DNA of 13,050 nt, taken from NCBI GenBank assembly GCA_947259815.1, contig CAMYNO010000050.1, forward strand, positions 1-13,050. Reading direction: 5' to 3'. Position numbers and translations under genes: made by a program. Numbering within the stretch: the first letter of the stretch is position 1; each line of letters starts with the position of its first letter. Under the pieces are notes generated by a model. The model was given only the letters and a program-made list of their open reading frames with translations, was not told the DNA's origin and made no database searches. This DNA comes from an uncultured Parvularculaceae bacterium. GTDB lineage: Bacteria; Pseudomonadota; Alphaproteobacteria; Caulobacterales; Parvularculaceae. Positions 12,589-13,050 of the stretch are shown here, piece after piece.

Positions 12589-13050
12589 TTTCTTCTCGCC
12601 AGAAGGGCGGCGTCTTGTCGAATATTTCCCATGCGCGGTCAATCTCGGCGGCGGCGGCTTCCGCTTCGGCGGCCTTGTAACCGGCGATGAAGCCGGCGGC
12701 GCGCATTGCTTCCGGTCCTGCGGCGGCGGTCTCTTCCGCAAGGCGCTGGGCGACAACGGCGTCGTTCACCGCGCCGAGCGCCTCCTGCAGGCGCGAGACG
12801 ACTGCCATATAGGGCTTTCTACTTTCGCGTGGGAAAAGCGGGCCAAGCATCTGGGCGGAATAGCGCAGTTTTTTAAGGGCGATACGCAAGGGATGGCGCG
12901 CGGCAAGTTCGCGCCGGTCCATGGCGGCTTCGGCCTTGCGTGCGCGCTTCAGCGCCTTGTCGAGAGCGACCGGGGCAAAATCGCACAGTGCGCCCTCCCC
13001 CCAATCATTGGCGCCGTCACGCCATGGCGCCAGCACGCCCGCCTCCAGCA
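12557..13050 (-). CDS. CHAD-domain protein (3' part, runs off the window)
   Basis: An open frame from the window edge to TGA at 12559-12557, at least 164 residues. It is helical, rich in Arg, Lys, Glu and Ala, with the CHAD signature [14 protein letters not shown] and, further on, [10 protein letters not shown]. CHAD domains are histidine/basic helical bundles that bind polyphosphate and are often joined to a CYTH domain. A GTG at 13036 is present, but the frame stays open upstream with Leu-Glu-Ala-Gly, so the true start lies outside. The end of the gene overlaps hisF by 32 bases, an unusual neighbour for a his gene, where hisA is the common partner. Confidence 0.82.
   Translation of the reverse strand, partial: LEAGVLAPWRDGANDWGEGALCDFAPVALDKALKRARKAEAAMDRRELAARHPLRIALKKLRYSAQMLGPLFPRESRKPYMAVVSRLQEALGAVNDAVVAQRLAEETAAAGPEAMRAAGFIAGYKAAEAEAAAAEIDRAWEIFDKTPPFWREENACDTDYPLP

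Noticed and set aside
11327..13050. A plus-strand frame from ATG 11327 open to the window edge, more than 570 codons, running antisense to hisE, hisF and the CHAD gene.
   Set aside because: All three genes on the minus strand are clearly real. The frame is stop-free because the GC-rich genes avoid TTA, CTA and TCA codons in the aligned register (hisE, CHAD) and by chance in hisF. Its translation is low-complexity with no recognisable domain and its ATG has no ribosome binding site.

Overview
The window looks like a chromosomal segment of a GC-rich, flagellated alphaproteobacterium of the CckA/CtrA type (Caulobacterales, Parvularculales or a relative). The evidence is a CckA-like hybrid histidine kinase, an alphaproteobacterial flagellar cluster split in the order flgB-flgC-fliE / fliQ-fliR-flhB, and CtrA-like boxes (TTAA-N7-TTAA) in front of the flagellar units. 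Genus or species cannot be assigned from the sequence alone. There are no tRNA or rRNA genes, no CRISPR array, no transposase and no phage genes.

Layout. 1-148: the 3' end of a small unrecognised protein. 189-1127 (-): an RssA-type patatin-like esterase, divergent from the flagellar genes. 1220-2355 (+): flgB, flgC, fliE, ending in a terminator-like hairpin. 2409-2452: an intergenic stem-loop of the kind many alphaproteobacteria scatter between genes. 2521-2955 (+): an unrecognised probable lipoprotein between the two flagellar blocks. 2963-5253 (+): a perfect CtrA-type box, then fliQ, fliR and flhB of the flagellar export gate. 5273-5910 (+): a higBA-type toxin-antitoxin pair with two matched palindromic operators over a sigma70-like promoter. 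5915-7481 (-): a predicted Met/His-rich outer-membrane protein and, upstream of it, a DUF2946-like protein with a Cys-x-x-Cys motif, plausibly a copper-related pair, separated by an intrinsic-terminator-like hairpin. 7656-10460 (+): the CckA-like kinase. 10490-11203 (+): dnaQ. 11204-11464: a convergent intergenic region with two inverted repeats and no convincing gene. 11465-13050 (-): hisE, hisF and the 3' part of a CHAD-domain gene, tightly overlapping.

How the parts fit. In this class, CckA phosphorylates CtrA through ChpT, and CtrA switches on early flagellar genes. The window holds the kinase and, about 5-6 kb away, CtrA-like boxes before flgB and fliQ. The terminator-like hairpin after fliE and the box before fliQ suggest two transcription units with an unrelated lipoprotein gene between them. 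The toxin-antitoxin pair and the metal-type pair look like accessory insertions between the flagellar block and the cckA-dnaQ-his core block.

The points most worth checking are: the higB 5' end, where the family-typical N-terminus lies in a different frame from the rest of the gene; the twin operators; the terminator hairpin close before the Met/His-rich gene's start; and the lipoprotein inside the flagellar cluster. No wholly new system is demonstrated.
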